64,000 nt of DNA from Opitutaceae bacterium (GTDB lineage: Bacteria > Verrucomicrobiota > Verrucomicrobiia > Opitutales > Opitutaceae), in assembly GCA_016711225.1 (NCBI GenBank), contig JADJTK010000024.1:1-64000 (forward strand), given 5' to 3'. Positions 60,885-64,000 of this stretch are shown in pieces. The translations under genes and the position numbers were made by a program. The notes under the pieces are model-generated. The model did no database searches. It had not been told where the DNA came from and was given only the letters and a program-made list of their open reading frames with translations. The stretch's first letter is position 1. Every line of letters begins with the position of its first letter.

Positions 60885-61008
60885 GGGGGCTGAACGACTG
60901 TGTCGTTCAGCTACGGGGAGGCGGAGACGGCGGTTTCCCGGAGCGCGTGCAAGCACGCTGACCTACGCGGTTGCGCCGCCCAGCTACGGGGAAGCCGGGG
61001 GCGGTGCC
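60885..61008. repeat. Three different REP units in tandem
   Basis: GGGCTGAACGACTGTGTCGTTCAGC+TACGG, GAGCGCGTGCAAGCACGCTGAC+CTACG and a weaker GCGCCGCCCAGC+TACGG stand one after another between convergent genes. Each keeps CTAC (GTAG on the minus strand) at its end but the stems differ. Confidence 0.7.
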
Positions 61009-61221
61009 TCACGCGGAGGCGGCGAAACGGGTGCCGACTCCACCTGTGCCCACCTGGCCGCTGGCGCTGTAGGCGGACGATTGCTCGAGCGCGTTGAGCA
61101 GGGTGGCGACGGCGGCCTTCTCGGTACGCGCGGCGTTCACGGCAACGGCCACCTGCCGTTCGTTGGCGGTGGCGTTTTCGCGGGCCCCGACGACGGTCGA
61201 GATCATGGAAACGGAGTCCAT
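61009..61221 (-). CDS. Putative motility protein (YjfB-like)
   Basis: The 70-residue protein (MDSVSMISTVVGARENATANERQVAVAVNAARTEKAAVATLLNALEQ...) resembles the short 'putative motility protein' family, whose members look like flagellin helices. Function not established. Start ATG 61219-61221. Confidence 0.6.
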   Translation of the reverse strand: MDSVSMISTVVGARENATANERQVAVAVNAARTEKAAVATLLNALEQSSAYSASGQVGTGGVGTRFAASA

Positions 61222-61253
61222 GTCTGCCCTTATCGGCCGGAAGGCGGACGACT

Positions 61254-61844
61254 TTAGGCGGGGGACGGGCCGGCTCGACGCAGGTTGATGGCGTGTTTGA
61301 GCGTCGGTACATCGGCCTGCCAGCGGGGGAGCAGGGCGGTGATCGCGAGCTGTTCGACGACGGAGACAAGCGAGACAATGACCGCGGCCGTGAACAGGCC
61401 GGCCACGCCGGTGATAAACCACAGCACCATGCCGACGGCCATGAGCACGGCGGAGGTTTTGCCGGCCCAAGTGTGGTAGGCGGGCAGCTTGCGGAAGCGA
61501 AGTAGGGCCCAGGCGTGATTGACCCCGTAGAGACCGAGGGCGACGGCGAGCATCTCGAAATGGGTGTCGACGAAATCGGGCCACAGCCACGAGGCGGCGA
61601 AGAAGAGCACGAGGTAAGTGGCGGTGTCAGCCGCCGCATCGAGTCGGGCGCCGAGCACTGTCTGGGCGTTCAGCCAACGGGCGAGCAGGCCATCGGCCAA
61701 GTCGGAGGTGACGGCGAGGGCGAACATCCATTTGTAGACGGTCGCGTGGCCCTGGGCGGCCACCCATAACGCCACCGGTGCCGACAGCAGCCGGGCGAGG
61801 CTGATGGCATTGGGCAGGGTAAGCCAGGCGGAGGACACCGTCAT
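61254..61844 (-). CDS. CDP-alcohol phosphatidyltransferase family protein
   Basis: The 196-residue membrane protein carries the family motif DG-AR-G-D-D as SDLADGLLARWLNAQTVLGARLDAAAD (about residues 53-78). There are five to six helices. Such enzymes join CDP-diacylglycerol to an alcohol in phospholipid synthesis (PgsA/cardiolipin-synthase-like). The exact alcohol cannot be told. Start ATG 61842-61844; divergent from the gspF-like gene. Confidence 0.88.
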   Translation of the reverse strand: MTVSSAWLTLPNAISLARLLSAPVALWVAAQGHATVYKWMFALAVTSDLADGLLARWLNAQTVLGARLDAAADTATYLVLFFAASWLWPDFVDTHFEMLAVALGLYGVNHAWALLRFRKLPAYHTWAGKTSAVLMAVGMVLWFITGVAGLFTAAVIVSLVSVVEQLAITALLPRWQADVPTLKHAINLRRAGPSPA

Positions 61845-61963
61845 GCGGACCGGACGATGAAGGGCCCGAGCGCGCAAGACAACCCGCCACCGTTGCCCCG
61901 GCAGAGATTTTCGGAGACTGAGCTGGCGACGCGGGCGGTTGGGCGCACTGTCGTGCTCCCAAC

Positions 61964-62911
61964 ATGGCCTCCCATCGTCGCTTGGCTGCGTGGTATTTTC
62001 AGCTCGGGCAGTCGCTCGAAGCCGGAATCCCGTTGCTGGATTCCCTGGTGGCGCCGGGAGGGCCGCACCCACGGGAGCGCGCCGTGATGGTGGGGCGCCT
62101 GCGCGACGGTGCGGTGCTGGCCGACGAGCTCGAGGCGGCCGGCGCCTGGCTGCCGGCGGTCGATGTGCACCTGCTTACGGCCGGGGCGGCAGCGGGGCGA
62201 TTGCCGGCGATCTGCCGGCGGCTGGCGGCCCACCATGAGAACGTGGCGCGGCTCACGGGGCGCGCGGTGCTGGCGACGCTGTATCCGCTGGCGGTGCTGC
62301 ATCTGGGCGCCGTGTTGATGCCGCTCAAGCACCTTGTCCTGGGGGCGCCGCTGGAGTTCGTGCGGCAGGTGCTGCTGGTCCTGGTCCCGCTCTGGCTGGC
62401 GACCGGGGTGGTGGTGGTGGCGCTCGGGCGGTATCCCGGGCTGCGCCGGCGGGTCTTCGGGGTAGTGCCGGGCGTAGCAGGTTATCAGCACGCGCATGAT
62501 CTCACTGTCTTGGCGACGGTGCTCGAGGGCTATGTCTCCGCCGGGGTGTCGTTGGGCACCGCCTGGGCGGCGGCCACGCAGGCCACCGGATCGCCGGGGT
62601 TGATTGCATTGGGCGCGCGGGCGGTGGCGGAGGTGGAGGCCGGTCGGCAGCCGGGGCGTATTTTGGCGCTGGAGTCGCTGTTGCCGGCGGAGTTCGTCCA
62701 GACCTACCGCACCGGTGAGCAAAGCGGTCGGCTTGACGAGGGGCTGGCTTGGCTCATCCGTCGCCATTCGGAGGTGGCCGAGCGCAAGCTCACTCAGGTG
62801 AGTATCTGGTATCCGCAGTTGGCGTTGCTGCTGGTGGCGGCGTGGGTGGGGGTGGGCGTGGTGCGCCTGTACGCCGACTACCTGAAGGAGATGCTCAAGA
62901 TGATGGAGTAG
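61964..62911 (+). CDS. GspF/PilC-like type II secretion system F protein
   Basis: The 315-residue inner-membrane protein has two T2SSF domains (about 5-110 and 170-295: FQLGQSLEAGIPLLDSL; LATVLEGYVSAGVSLGTAWAAA) and three membrane helices. It is usual in type II secretion or type IV pilus assembly. It is found alone here with no gspE/gspG, so the system it serves is elsewhere or lost. Confidence 0.85.
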   Translation: MASHRRLAAWYFQLGQSLEAGIPLLDSLVAPGGPHPRERAVMVGRLRDGAVLADELEAAGAWLPAVDVHLLTAGAAAGRLPAICRRLAAHHENVARLTGRAVLATLYPLAVLHLGAVLMPLKHLVLGAPLEFVRQVLLVLVPLWLATGVVVVALGRYPGLRRRVFGVVPGVAGYQHAHDLTVLATVLEGYVSAGVSLGTAWAAATQATGSPGLIALGARAVAEVEAGRQPGRILALESLLPAEFVQTYRTGEQSGRLDEGLAWLIRRHSEVAERKLTQVSIWYPQLALLLVAAWVGVGVVRLYADYLKEMLKMME

Positions 62912-62977
62912 GGGCGCAGGCGTTGCCGCAGATCCGACCGATCGGTCGATCCGACGGGTCGCCGCCCACGCTCGCAT

Positions 62978-63856
62978 TCAGGCTGCCTGCAGGCGCAGTC
63001 CGGCGTCGCGCAGCAGCTGGTCCCAGCCGCCGTGGCCGAAGGATTCTCCGAGATGGGCGTCGTCGGCTTGGAGCAGGTGGCGGAGCTTGCGCAGCGCTGC
63101 GATCTCGATCTGGCGCAGGCGTTCGCGGCTGATACACAGCTCCTCGGCCACGCGGGCGAGCGGCAGGCCGCCGCGGCCGTCCAGGCCGAAGTGGCGGCGG
63201 AGGAGCTTTTGTTCGCGGGGCGAAAGGCGTTCGAGGGCGTGGGCCAGCCATTCCCAGCGGCTCGAGGCGGCGGCGGTCTGGTCGGCGGCGGTGGCGTCCT
63301 CGTCGGCAAGCGATTCGTGGAGGTTGGCGCCCTCGTCGCCGTCCTCGCCGGAGTCGTCGAGGGAGACAATGGTGCCGAGGGCGCGGCGCACGATGCGCAG
63401 GCGGTTCACGCTCAGGCCGCATTCGAGCGCGATCTCTTCGTCGACGGGTTCGCGGCCCAACCGGGCGGAGAGGGCGGCCTCGGCGCGGGTGATGAGCAGC
63501 GCGTGGTAGTTGACCGACGAGGGCAGGTGAAGGAGCGAGCGCTGGGTGGCGATGAGCATGAGCATGTCCTTGCGGATGTGCATGCGGGCATGGGGCGCGA
63601 GCCGGCCGCGGTCGTGGTCGTAGGTGTCGACGGCGCCGATGAGGCCCTGCACGCCGCTGGAGAACAGATCGTCGGCGGGGATACCGCTCCAAGCGTAGCG
63701 TTTGGCGAGGTGCCAGACCAGCCGCAGGTTGGAGAGGATCATCAGCTCGCGGGCCTGAGCGTCGCCGGCGAGGCGGGCCTGGTTCAGCGCTGCCTCTTGT
63801 TCGGCGGCGAGGGGCGGGGCGAAGGTGAGTTGGCGGTGGCGTTCGAGTGCGATCAC
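62978..63856 (-). CDS. RNA polymerase sigma-70 family factor
   Basis: The 292-residue protein has region 2 (ELMILSNLRLVWHLAKRYAWSGIPADDLFSSGVQGLIGAVDTYDHDRG), region 3 and region 4 (LSPREQKLLRRHFGLDG, LARVAEELCISRERLRQIEIAALRKLRH). It lacks the region 1.1 of the main housekeeping factor, so it is an alternative/group 2-3 sigma factor. No anti-sigma gene is adjacent. The remaining 140 bp to the window end show no gene. Confidence 0.9.
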   Translation of the reverse strand: MIALERHRQLTFAPPLAAEQEAALNQARLAGDAQARELMILSNLRLVWHLAKRYAWSGIPADDLFSSGVQGLIGAVDTYDHDRGRLAPHARMHIRKDMLMLIATQRSLLHLPSSVNYHALLITRAEAALSARLGREPVDEEIALECGLSVNRLRIVRRALGTIVSLDDSGEDGDEGANLHESLADEDATAADQTAAASSRWEWLAHALERLSPREQKLLRRHFGLDGRGGLPLARVAEELCISRERLRQIEIAALRKLRHLLQADDAHLGESFGHGGWDQLLRDAGLRLQAA

Positions 63857-64000
63857 GACGCCACTATCGGCCGCACCCGCTTCGGGATTGAGCGCCTCAG
63901 TCGCAATATGATCGTAATGCCCGGGCGGCGGCAGGGGGTGTTTCCCCTAGTTGGCGACCGCCGATGCCTCTGGGGCAACGACCTAGCCACGGGGCCAGGG

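Noticed and set aside
61857..62238. Small plus-strand frames between the phosphatidyltransferase and gspF-like genes
   Set aside because: They overlap the better-supported genes in other frames and have no recognisable features.
1..64000. tRNA or rRNA genes
   Set aside because: I looked for cloverleaf-like GGTTCGAATCC arms and CCA-adjacent stems; the hits (e.g. inside attC sites and REP units) do not form tRNAs.

Overview
The window is high-GC bacterial DNA. Gene content and intergenic style point to Verrucomicrobiota, probably Opitutaceae: a plant polysaccharide (pectin) locus, an FG-GAP/TPR gene pair, a fused 2-oxo acid dehydrogenase, and many palindromic intergenic repeats of the 'GTAG + stem' type. 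The family assignment is inference; no rRNA or marker gene was compared. No tRNA, rRNA or CRISPR array was seen.

Layout. 0-1.2 kb: antitoxin-like fragments and an unknown protein. 1.2-2.5 kb: a hemN that has lost its 5' end next to a repeat cluster. 2.9-7.2 kb: cheV and a porin-cytochrome operon (multiheme cytochrome, MtrB/PioB-type porin with a frameshift, small cytochrome c). 7.5-16.6 kb: a single-chain E1alpha-E1beta-E2 dehydrogenase, a sugar-nucleotide epimerase-like protein, a histidine-rich TonB receptor with a metal-binding partner, an HMGL-type aldolase and dut. 16.9-25.5 kb: TPR and FG-GAP proteins, a scramblase-like protein, prfB with a programmed frameshift that uses UAA, and two conserved unknowns.

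26.2-32.6 kb is the most unusual part: a chromosomal integron. Eleven small genes, all on the minus strand and visibly lower in GC than their surroundings, are separated by ten attC sites of 90-92 bp. At the upstream end, divergent from the array, lies the N-terminal part of a tyrosine recombinase (intI) cut off after 76 codons. One attC is split by a 251-nt ORF-less group IIC intron relic, the 3' end of a second intron replaces the terminal attC, and a perfect 37-bp inverted repeat brackets the whole region. The array looks frozen in cis.

33-50 kb: metW, rsmH, then a pectin/uronate utilisation locus: kdgK, an IclR regulator, kduI, kduD, DUF4861, pectinesterase, a GH105-GH28 fusion, an ExuT-type transporter, a PL10 pectate lyase, a two-domain esterase and uxaC. 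Together they encode de-esterification, cleavage and trimming of pectin, uptake of (unsaturated) uronates, and conversion through DKII and KDG to KDPG, plus the galacturonate/glucuronate isomerase entry. A rhaT-type rhamnose transporter follows at 53-54 kb, as expected for rhamnogalacturonan use.

50-64 kb: DUF2157/GDYXXLXY pair, rhaT, a DUF1593 fragment near two identical 16-bp palindromes, a large propeller histidine kinase, an EamA transporter, a motility-like small protein, a CDP-alcohol phosphatidyltransferase, a GspF/PilC-like protein and a sigma-70 factor. Several single-base frame breaks and a 26-G run suggest either real decay or residual assembly error; these were kept apart from the structural findings.
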